Shown here: positions 1 to 6,474 of the stretch, piece by piece
Layout: every line of letters starts with the position of its first letter
Position numbering within the stretch: position 1 is the first letter of the stretch
Source of the DNA: Hyphomicrobiaceae bacterium
GTDB lineage: Bacteria; Pseudomonadota; Alphaproteobacteria; Rhizobiales; Hyphomicrobiaceae
Length of the DNA: 24,704 nucleotides
Assembly: GCA_017353825.1 (NCBI GenBank)
Contig: JAFMSC010000009.1
Location: 1 to 24,704, forward strand
Direction of reading: 5' to 3'
Made by a program: the position numbers and the translations under genes
Notes under the pieces: model-generated
What the model saw: only the letters and a program-made list of their open reading frames with translations
What the model was told of the DNA's origin: nothing
Databases searched by the model: none

Positions 1-1
1 G

Positions 2-559
2 GCCAGGGACGTGGCCGAGACGCCGGCGCCACGCTTCGCCGGGCGTCGGGGCGTTCGTCCCGGCCGGAGCTGGGTCGCCCAGGCCGCAGCGCTCATTATG
101 ACCTGCGCGGTGACAGCCGGTACCACCGCCTTTGTGATGTCGCGCATGAACGACAAGGCGGGGTTGGAGCGCGATGTGTTCGCAGCTCACGTGCGCTCGC
201 TCTTGCAGGACAGCCCGACGCAGGTTGCCTCGTCCGACACCCACACGGTCAAGCCGTGGTTCGCGGGACGCCTGGAGTTCGCGCCCACCGTCCGCGACTT
301 GGCGGCCGAGGGCTTTCCGCTTGCCGGCGCGCGCCTCGACTACGTGGGCGGCCGGCGCGTCGCCGCGCTCGTCTACCGGCGCCGGCTGCATATCGTGAAC
401 GTGTTCGTGTGGCCCTCGCCCGACGCCATAGACAGCCCGCCGCGTGCGCTTAACGAGCGCGGCTACAACCTTCTCACGTGGCGCAGGGCCGGAGTAGCCT
501 ACTGGGCCGTCTCCGACCTCAACGTGGACGAGCTCAGCCAGCTCCAGTCCCTGCTGTGA
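2..559 (+). CDS. Membrane anti-sigma factor, 5' end outside window (partial)
   Basis: The reading frame is open to the left edge. A GTG at 11 could serve as a start, but proteins of this type normally carry a cytoplasmic zinc-binding anti-sigma domain before the membrane segment, so the gene probably begins upstream. Counting from the GTG, one hydrophobic segment spans about residues 21-44. The periplasmic part then carries the blocks HTVKPWFAGRLEF, AAEGFPLAGARLDY and VAALVYRRR, typical of alphaproteobacterial transmembrane transcriptional regulators that pair with an ECF sigma factor. The inferred role is to hold a cognate ECF sigma factor at the membrane until stress; the sigma gene would be expected just upstream, outside the window. 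The C-terminus looks complete. The family is recognised from motifs only; the partner and the signal are unknown. Confidence 0.8.
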   Translation, partial: ARDVAETPAPRFAGRRGVRPGRSWVAQAAALIMTCAVTAGTTAFVMSRMNDKAGLERDVFAAHVRSLLQDSPTQVASSDTHTVKPWFAGRLEFAPTVRDLAAEGFPLAGARLDYVGGRRVAALVYRRRLHIVNVFVWPSPDAIDSPPRALNERGYNLLTWRRAGVAYWAVSDLNVDELSQLQSLL

Positions 560-799
560 CCGATCGGCCGGCTCCATCGCGAGAATTGCTGGGTCGCTTC
601 CAAGGGATACCGGCTGAAGGCGCTCGCCGTGTCCCAGCGCGGTTGGCGCCGTGGTCGATGCTGCCAGCGAGAGCCTGCCATGCCCGCGATCGCCGAAGCT
701 GACGGGTGCGTGGCCTGATCCGACATGAAGCGCCCGTTCTGGTATGCGGCCTCCGGTCAAGCATCGTCCGACAACGGTAATTGCGCTCACCTGACCGTG

Positions 800-816
800 G
801 TCAAACAACGTTTGAC
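800..816. repeat. Perfect 7-bp inverted repeat, possible operator
   Basis: GTCAAAC and GTTTGAC are separated by AAC, giving a perfect 17-bp dyad about 240 bases after the anti-sigma gene. No T-run follows, so it does not look like a terminator. A dimeric regulator site is possible, but no gene start lies close downstream. Confidence 0.35.
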
Positions 817-872
817 GGCGACGAACCCTGCCGTGGAACGGTTTGGGGCGCCGACCTTGCAGGGAAGGTCCC

Positions 873-1161
873 GCTTAGACCGAAGTTCCTGAGATTATTC
901 GCATCAAGACATTGAATAGGTGAGTCGGATCAACAGATTACCCCATTTTCTCAGCGCGTCGTGTTAGCTGGTGACTGGGTACAGAAAAGACTTTGCAAAT
1001 CAATCGACTATCGTCTTGCGAGTCATGGGTACAAGAAACTACATCCAGAAGTTAAACATCGCGGATTTTCTGAATCAGCTGAGTCACTTGGGCGCTGAGG
1101 TTGTCTCAGGTGCCGGGGAACTTCGGCTTAGACCGAAGTTCCCAAGGAACTTCGGCTTAGA
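873..1161. repeat. Cluster of CCGAAGTTCC / GGAACTTCGG repeats
   Basis: GCTTAGACCGAAGTTCC (17 bp) occurs at 873-889 and again at 1126-1142. The second copy is the right part of an 11-bp-arm hairpin at 1116-1143 (arms GGGAACTTCGG and CCGAAGTTCCC, 6-base loop). GGAACTTCGGCTTAGA occurs at 1117-1132 and again at 1146-1161. The core 10-mer is therefore present four times, twice in each orientation, bracketing a segment of about 230 bases. This resembles the ends of a small non-autonomous element or a dispersed REP-like sequence. Confidence 0.55.
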
Positions 1162-1313
1162 TAGGCAAACTGCCCTGAAATGTAAGCGTCGCCACCTCAT
1201 ATCGGCCCGTGGCCGGGCGCTCGACGCCGGCGCGCCTTGCTCGAGGACCGACATCCACCGAGATGTGGACACCAATGCGGGTGAGCTGCCTGCGTGCCCC
1301 ACGCACCACGTTC

Positions 1314-1787
1314 TTAGATGGCGTCCATCTCGGCCATGCGCTGATAGACGTCAGGATCCCGGCGTTCCATGTATCGCTCAGGCTTGGCGGGAGTTTTGAA
1401 ACCGTGCCTTGCGTACAGCCCATGGGCATCGGACGTGACGAGTACCCACAGGCGGAGGTCTTGCAGTTCGGGGTGGCGCATGATCGAGCTCAGGATGGCT
1501 TTGCCGATGCCCAGTCCACGGTGCTCGGGATCGACGAAGACGTCGGAGAGGTAGGCAAAGGTGGCGCGGTCGGAGATTACCCTGGCGAAGCCTACGGTCT
1601 TGCCGTCTTTGATGGCACCAAAGCATAGTGATCCGTTAGTGGCACGGTCGAACACGCTGCGGGGCATCTGCCCCGCCCAATAGCTCTTGCGTGCGAGCCA
1701 CGCGTGCACGCGACCGAGATCGATGCTGGACAAATCGCTTGTGATCTCGATGCGAGGCGCAGCCTGATCCGGTGCGGAGCTGCACAT
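1314..1787 (-). CDS. GNAT family N-acetyltransferase
   Basis: A 157-residue protein with the GNAT acetyl-CoA-binding motif A at residues 81-97 (SDVFVDPEHR then GLGIGKA) and the C-terminal LYARHGF block at 124-130. Such enzymes transfer an acetyl group from acetyl-CoA to an amine or other small acceptor in the cytoplasm; the acceptor cannot be predicted here. Length is normal for a single-domain GNAT. The ATG at 1787-1785 is chosen because the frame further upstream consists only of a low-complexity five-residue repeat (QERST) produced by the 15-bp tandem array, and the array unit nearest the ATG supplies a purine run (AAGAGAGA) at usual Shine-Dalgarno distance. A terminator-like hairpin lies just beyond the array, so expression may depend on readthrough or on a promoter within the array. 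The upstream in-frame start at 1922 would add 45 residues and is less likely. Confidence 0.85.
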   Translation of the reverse strand: MCSSAPDQAAPRIEITSDLSSIDLGRVHAWLARKSYWAGQMPRSVFDRATNGSLCFGAIKDGKTVGFARVISDRATFAYLSDVFVDPEHRGLGIGKAILSSIMRHPELQDLRLWVLVTSDAHGLYARHGFKTPAKPERYMERRDPDVYQRMAEMDAI

Positions 1788-1862
1788 GGTCGATCTCTCT
1801 TGGGTCGATCTCTCTTGGGTCGATCTCTCTTGGGTCGATCTCTCTTGGGTCGATCTCTCTTG
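1788..1862 (-). repeat. Five perfect 15-bp tandem repeats ending at a start codon
   Basis: On the coding (minus) strand the unit is CAAGAGAGATCGACC, repeated five times without mismatch; the last copy abuts the ATG of the acetyltransferase gene. Every unit carries AAGAGAGA, a weak Shine-Dalgarno-like purine run. Because 15 is a multiple of three, the array stays open in two frames (QERST and PREID repeats). Copy number could change by slippage or recombination without closing the upstream frame. Confidence 0.95.
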
Positions 1863-1870
1863 GCATGACG

Positions 1871-1900
1871 CAAAACAAAAGGCCGCGCTTTGGGCGCGGC
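1871..1900 (-). terminator. Rho-independent terminator-like hairpin upstream of GNAT gene
   Basis: Read on the minus strand, a 7-bp GC stem (GCCGCGC / GCGCGGC) with a 5-base loop is followed by CTTTTGTTTT. It lies between any upstream promoter and the tandem array of the acetyltransferase gene. No minus-strand gene was recognised for it to end, so it could be an attenuator in the GNAT leader or the terminator of a small RNA or a lost gene. Confidence 0.6.
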
Positions 1901-2063
1901 TCGCGGTGATCGCCAATCTCAAAGCGTCATCGCTTTCGCGCCCGAATTGGCGGGAGGAGACGATGGCGTCGCGAGAGGATCAGAGGCTTCATGGCGGCGA
2001 AGTCATAGGTTCCCTGGCGCTCGATGTCAACGCAGTGCGTCCGGTCGTGTCTCAGTTTGAACG

Positions 2064-2490
2064 ATGATGCGGACAACGCACCTGCGAGCCTGCGCGCATA
2101 CCTGCGTGGAAGGCGCCTTCGGTGCCGACGTGGCCTACCCCCAGTTCGTCAGGCTCTACGGCGAGGCGTCCGAAGCTAGCCCCGCAAGTTGGGCTGGAAG
2201 CGCCACAGCCTGTCGAGTGCATCGGCTGCCGCAAGACCGCCAGTCGAAGGCAACCTGACCCGGCGCACATCTCCACCAGTTGCGTGGAGCGCAGAACCTT
2301 CCCATGAGGATGCATATGCGTCGGTTTACGCCGTTGACCAACGCCTTCCGCAAGATGTTCATGCGCCACGTCCACATGGTCGGCCTACACCGTCTGGTAT
2401 AACTGGGTGCGCATCCACAAGACGCTGCGCGTCATCGGGCCATGGCCTCTGGCCCGACCAGTCGCCACGACATCTTCCATGGGTAAAAAG
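2064..2490 (+). pseudogene. IS1-like DDE transposase remnant (C-terminal part, frameshifted)
   Basis: Fragments in different frames line up in order with the C-terminal half of the about 300-residue 'IS1 family' transposases common in alphaproteobacteria. They are VEGAFGADVAYPQFVRLYG (from 2106), then PVECIG and PDPAHISTSCVER, then MRMHMRRFTPLTNAF, then YTVWYNWVRIHKTLRV (to about 2433). At least three single-base indels are needed to join them. The N-terminal half, including the catalytic region, was not found upstream, and no clear terminal inverted repeats were seen, so this is a dead fragment. It abuts the truncated 3' end of the multicopper oxidase pseudogene, consistent with an old insertion that removed the oxidase C-terminus. 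Family assignment is from memory of conserved motifs; edges are approximate. Confidence 0.8.
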
Positions 2491-2529
2491 TTGACTGCTG
2501 AGCGACGCGCGGGAAGCCCATCCGAAGAA

Positions 2530-3718
2530 GCGCGACGCAAACAAGAAGAAGCGCTTCGCGCGATAGCTGTCCCGGCCGCGGACGTCCGTGACGCCGCTGG
2601 ACTTGGGGTCCATTCGGCATCCGTGATCCTCGCCGTGCCAGGGCCTGCCCTGATCGCCCAGAACGAATACCCGAGGTCGCCGTAAACCGCCGAGCGCGCC
2701 ACCTGCTCTGCCGTTGCGGTCAGGTCGAACTCGATCTCGGCTGCCGCCGAGAGTTCGGGCTCGACAATCGGATTGGCAGGCAGGGGTGCGGCATCGCGCA
2801 GATCGCGGCGCCGCGACGAGCCAACCGCCCGCAGCCTGGAGAGGGGCGCAGCGATTTGCGTGGTGAGGTCGCGCAGATCCACCGTTTGCCCTTCCCCGTC
2901 GGGCATGCGGATGACGAGGTCTGTGCGCTGTCCGGGAGCGAGCATCTCGCCGTTGGGCGACCGCGGTCTCGCCAGGGGGTTGCCGTCGAGCGCGATGACA
3001 AGTGCGTCGGCGCCTTCGATCGCGGGCCGGTAGATATGCGTGACGACGGTTGCGGCGAGTCGCGGGCGCACCAGACCACCGTTGGGCGAGTCATAGGTGG
3101 GCGCTTGGAGCCAGTTCGCGGTGCGTACGGTCCCCGAGGTCCCGGCGCGGGCCCACTGTCGCAGCACGAACAGGCTCAAGAGCTGGCCGTCAGGGCGGAG
3201 GGGCCAGTCCCGTGGGTTGAGGGCGATGTCGGCGTCATAGCCGGGGTCGCGCACTTCCTCGACGATCAGCAACCCCCCAGGCCGCGGCCCATCTGAGACA
3301 GCGAGTTGCGGTTGGTACCAGTAGGTGCCGGCATCGGGCGGCGTGAAGGCGTAGTCGAACACGTCGCCCTTGTAGACGTAGGGCTGCGTTAAGAAGGGCA
3401 CGCCGTCCATGGCATTCGGCAGCCGGATGCCGTGCCAGTGGATGGTGGTGGGTTCGTCGAGGCCGTTGAGCAACCGTGCGCCGACTCGCTCACCCTGCCG
3501 CTCACGCAGCTCCGGTGAGGGGCTGTTCCGCGTAAGACAAAAGCGACCGCGTGGGCGCGCCCCCAACGAGCTCGAATTCGGTTTCGCGCGGCTCCAGCAC
3601 CCTGCGATTTGGCGCTTTGTGCCCGTGTCGGCATCGGCGCCGTCGGAACCACCCCAACAGCCATGACGGCTGCGCCGCCCGCGAGGAGCGAGCGGCGGTT
3701 GACGCTCGGCGATGTCAT
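2530..3718 (-). pseudogene. Multicopper oxidase pseudogene (frameshifted, truncated, ligand-poor)
   Basis: The start at 3718 gives a Tat-type signal (NRRSLLAGGAAVMAVG). After it the coding frame shifts near 3605 (VLEPRETEFEL continues in another frame) and again near 3530. From there a long frame encodes cupredoxin domains 1 and 2 with ELRERQGERV, NGLDEPTTIHWHGIRLP and FTPPDAGTYWY. The first copper motif HWH is intact (3429-3443), but the second, normally HPH, reads QPQ (3306-3320), removing two type-3 copper ligands. Near 2650 the frame shifts once more (SFWAI, then GRPW in another frame) and the protein breaks off, so the third cupredoxin domain with the type-1 site and the last His cluster is missing. 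It would have been a periplasmic laccase/CueO-like oxidase. The ending is approximate and meets the transposase remnant. All changes point to a non-functional gene. Confidence 0.85.
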
Positions 3719-3914
3719 GGCCCTTGGCTCCAACCAATCCTGGGCCCGACACCTATCCCTCGACCGATGCAGGCGGCAGTCATGGCACTGTCGCAATGGG
3801 TGGAGATAGTGAGCATGTGCGGCGGCCACGCCGGCACCAGGACAGTGTGCGCTGTGAGGTTTTTGCGCGGATGGAATTCGCCGCGCAAGCCATTTGGCGG
3901 GAGGGCTAGGTCCG

Positions 3915-4481
3915 TTGGCAAGGGGCGTTGCCAAGATCTGCGTATTCTTGCTCTCCAGCTTCGCCGTGGCGTTCGTCATCCCGCACCTTGCCGTTGTGGC
4001 CGAGGACGGAAGCCACCGGCTTGTCCGAAGCGAGTTTCGTGAGGGCATTGTCAAAGTGGAGGCCGATGGCGCTAGCGTCTCCGACATTATCGACTCAATA
4101 GCTCGCACGTTAGGATTCGATGTTCGTGGGGATGTTCCCAACGAGGACCTGAGAGTGACGCGGACGCTCGAAGGCACGTTGGATGACCTCCTGGCGATGC
4201 TGCTGCGCGAGACCAACTATCTTCTTGTGATGGACGCAGGGGCACCCAAGCGCCTGATCATTCTGCCGGCAGGTACCGCCGTCGCGCAGCCTCTTGGCGT
4301 TCTATCCGTTGAGGAGCTGCGCCAAAAGGAGGGCGAGCTTGTTGCCCAAATCGCACAGTACGAAGACCTGACCCAGGAAGCGCGCGAGCGCTCCAAACCC
4401 GACCTGGCAAGGAAATTCGAGCGCTACCTCAGCGAACTCTCCGCCAAGATGCAAGCAATTCGCGCACGCATCCCGCGTTAG
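3915..4481 (+). CDS. STN-like (secretin/TonB short N-terminal) domain protein with coiled coil
   Basis: A 188-residue protein with a hydrophobic N-terminal segment (about 7-29) that is a signal peptide or membrane anchor. Residues about 45-119 have the STN pattern: VKVEADGASVSDIIDSIART, a short beta-alpha-beta unit, LEGTLDDLLAMLLRETNYLL and a closing strand. A charged helical C-terminus (about 131-185) is probably a coiled coil. STN domains usually precede a TonB-dependent receptor or a secretin; here the protein ends without either, so it may be a free periplasmic or anchored adaptor. The TTG at 3915 is chosen because GGGAGGG sits about 10 bases before it; a TTG at 3894 would add seven residues. 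No cognate receptor is nearby. The domain call is by pattern, and the function is unknown. Confidence 0.7.
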   Translation: MARGVAKICVFLLSSFAVAFVIPHLAVVAEDGSHRLVRSEFREGIVKVEADGASVSDIIDSIARTLGFDVRGDVPNEDLRVTRTLEGTLDDLLAMLLRETNYLLVMDAGAPKRLIILPAGTAVAQPLGVLSVEELRQKEGELVAQIAQYEDLTQEARERSKPDLARKFERYLSELSAKMQAIRARIPR

Positions 4482-4547
4482 CGCGTCCCACGTTAGTCAG
4501 CATCCATTGCACCCGACGGGCTTCGCACGGCGAATTCAACGCGAAAC

Positions 4548-4588
4548 TTGCAGAGTGCTCTGCAAAGTTACTGTCACACGCCAGCCTT
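4548..4588 (+). promoter_or_regulatory. Palindrome and possible half PHO box before the PhoX-like gene
   Basis: A perfect 8-bp-arm dyad, TTGCAGAG-TG-CTCTGCAA, lies at 4548-4565. It is followed at 4571 by CTGTCAC-ACGC-CAGCCTT, whose first half matches a PHO-box half site in six of seven positions and whose second half is poor. It is placed about 65-100 bases before the start codon, as expected for an operator or activator site. Phosphate control is plausible for a PhoX relative but not shown. Confidence 0.35.
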
Positions 4589-4650
4589 ATCTTGCGAGCG
4601 CATTCCTGGAGAATTGAAAGCAAAATGTGGCGCAACCTCAGGGGCAATTC

Positions 4651-6306
4651 ATGAGAAGACGTCTCATCCTCGCTGCCATCGCAAGCGTTGCGATCACAGA
4701 CGCCGCGATGGCAGGGGCCGAGCAGGGGCAGGATAAGATCACCAAGACCGGGCCCAGCACGACAACCGAGCCCTACCTGGTTCCCACGACGGAAGGCGTT
4801 GCCACCGTTTCGATACTCACGACCGGCGACTCGATCGGCGGCTACCGCTTGGTGGGGATTCCTGACGGCATGGGCGCATTTTATGACTTGGGCGATGGCC
4901 AGACCCAAGGACCTGACGCCCACCATGCTGGGCCCAACCGCTTCCATATTGTCCTTCACCACGAGTTGGGCAGGACCGTCGGCGTAACGCGCTCGCACGG
5001 TTCCAAGGGTGCATTCGTGTCGCGTTGGATCATCGAGCGGGACACCCTGAAGGTGATCTCGGGCCGCGACCAGATCAACAGCCCCAACGACCTCTTCACC
5101 TGGAACGGCAGCGGCTATGTTCCGGGCACAACGGCCTTCGAGAGGTTCTGCTCTGCCGACTTGGCGGGCACCGATGCCTATCGCTTCCGCCAGTTCGGAA
5201 CCCACGAGCGCATCTTCCTCGGCGGCGAGGAGACGTCGCCTCCGTTCACCGGCGACTACGGCCGCGCCTGGGCGCATGTGGTCACCGGTCCCAACACCGG
5301 TAAGACCTACGAGCTGCCCCGCCTCGGCAAGCACTCCTTCGAGAACGCCGTCGCGAGCCCATTCGCGCAGAAGAAGACCATCGTCATGCTGGATGACGAT
5401 GCCAACGCCGCAACCAACGTGACGCCCGCCACGGTATGCCGCGCTGCCGGCCAGACCGGCTGCGCCGCGCCGGGCAGCGAGCTGTTCATGTACGTCGGCA
5501 CGAAGCAGAGCACCGGCAACGAGATCGAGCGCGCCGGGCTCACCAACGGCAAACTCTTCGGCCTCCGCGTGAAGGTGGGCGGTGCCGTCGTGACGGGCGA
5601 GAACCTCGACTTCGTGTTCTCCTCGACGGCACCGGCGGTCACCTCGGCCCAGGCCGAGTTCGTTGACCTCGGCGATGTGTCCGGCAAGACCGGCCAACAG
5701 ATCGAGGACGACGCGTTGGCGGCGCAGGTGACGCAGTTCATGCGCATTGAGGACGGCGCCTGGGACCCGCGGCCCGGCAAGCAGAACGACTATTACTTCG
5801 TCACCACCGGCGCCATCTCGGCCACCCAGGCCACCTGGCGTCCGTCACGCCTGTGGCACGTGCACTTCAAAGACATCGCCAATCCGGAGGCGGGCGGCAC
5901 CATCGAGATGCTGCTGACCAACCAGTTCTTCGCCGGTGCCGGCACGACACCCGACGACGACCCCACCTTCCAGATGTTCGACAACATGGCTATCGACGGG
6001 CTCGGCCGCATCGTTCTGTTGGAGGACGTGGGCAACAACGCCCGCCGGGGTCGCATCTACGTGTACGGCATCGACAACCGCAAACTGGAGCAGGTGGCGG
6101 TCCACAACCCCAAGTTCTTCCAGCCCGGCAGCCCGGACTTCATCACCCAGGATGAGGAGGCCTCGGGCGTGATCGACGCCTCCAACTTCCTCGGTGCCGG
6201 CTGGTTCCTGACCACGGTGCAGAACCACCGCCCATCCAGCGATGCCGAGCTGGTGGAAGGTGGCCAGCTGTTGGCCGTGTTCATCGACCCGTCCATCGGT
6301 CGATAG
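4651..6306 (+). CDS. PhoX-like / DUF839 secreted phosphatase-family protein
   Basis: A 551-residue exported protein. The N-terminus (MRRRLILAAIASVAITDAAMAG) is a signal peptide with cleavage near residue 21; the RRRLIL start could also be read as a minimal Tat signal, as used by PhoX. The mature part has DUF839/PhoX features: HELG in an early block (LHHELGRTVGVTRSHG), NSPNDLFTWNG, an EETSPP motif after IFLGG, LDDDAN, a late DNMAIDGLGRIVLLEDVG and an EEASG block. PhoX enzymes are calcium/iron-dependent alkaline phosphatases of the periplasm; many DUF839 proteins are uncharacterised, so the substrate is open. The ATG at 4651 follows AGGGG at about 6 bases. A strong hairpin closes the gene downstream. 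No phosphate transporter genes are nearby. Confidence 0.8.
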   Translation: MRRRLILAAIASVAITDAAMAGAEQGQDKITKTGPSTTTEPYLVPTTEGVATVSILTTGDSIGGYRLVGIPDGMGAFYDLGDGQTQGPDAHHAGPNRFHIVLHHELGRTVGVTRSHGSKGAFVSRWIIERDTLKVISGRDQINSPNDLFTWNGSGYVPGTTAFERFCSADLAGTDAYRFRQFGTHERIFLGGEETSPPFTGDYGRAWAHVVTGPNTGKTYELPRLGKHSFENAVASPFAQKKTIVMLDDDANAATNVTPATVCRAAGQTGCAAPGSELFMYVGTKQSTGNEIERAGLTNGKLFGLRVKVGGAVVTGENLDFVFSSTAPAVTSAQAEFVDLGDVSGKTGQQIEDDALAAQVTQFMRIEDGAWDPRPGKQNDYYFVTTGAISATQATWRPSRLWHVHFKDIANPEAGGTIEMLLTNQFFAGAGTTPDDDPTFQMFDNMAIDGLGRIVLLEDVGNNARRGRIYVYGIDNRKLEQVAVHNPKFFQPGSPDFITQDEEASGVIDASNFLGAGWFLTTVQNHRPSSDAELVEGGQLLAVFIDPSIGR

Positions 6307-6328
6307 CACCGCCGGCCGACGAGCCTTG

Positions 6329-6360
6329 ACGGCCCGAGCCAGCATTTGGCTCGGGCCGTT
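6329..6360 (+). terminator. Terminator hairpin after the PhoX-like gene
   Basis: A perfect 12-bp stem (ACGGCCCGAGCC / GGCTCGGGCCGT) with a 7-base loop lies 22 bases after the stop and is followed by TGTATTTCT, a short T-rich tail. It separates this gene from the convergent amidase gene. Confidence 0.75.
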
Positions 6361-6474
6361 GTATTTCTGGCGCGGCGTCCCGCCCGCAACAGCTCGCTGC
6401 GTCAATCCACACCCAGGCGGGTGCCCGCCCTCCACGACGGTCTGTGTGCACGCCACCTACACGGAGGTCGTACC

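Larger units (their letters stand above)
560..1313. other. Gene-free stretch with inverted repeats
   Basis: No convincing gene was found on either strand. Bases about 890-1115 look richer in A and T than the flanks and hold a GTG-initiated frame (971-1399) with no recognisable domain, which I did not accept. The stretch contains a perfect palindrome at 800-816 and a cluster of CCGAAGTTCC motifs at 873-1161, both listed separately. It may be a remnant of mobile or decayed DNA. Confidence 0.5.

Noticed and set aside
880..900. FRT-like recombination site (GAAGTTCCT…ATTC)
   Set aside because: Only a partial resemblance; the required inverted arms and spacer are missing.
1116..1143. General-stress (EcfG-type) promoter suggested by GGAAC
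   Set aside because: No CGTT-like element at 16-18 bases downstream of any of the GGAAC copies.
971..1399. 142-residue plus-strand ORF in the repeat region
   Set aside because: The frame crosses the inverted repeats and the antisense of the GNAT gene; no domain and no convincing ribosome site.
1636..1878. Minus-strand ORF with five PREID repeats
   Set aside because: It is the 15-bp array read in another frame and then runs out of frame through the GNAT gene; no ribosome site and no domain.
4429..5697. Long antisense frame over the PhoX-like gene
   Set aside because: No recognisable domain; it overlaps a strongly supported gene and ends in the neighbouring STN gene.
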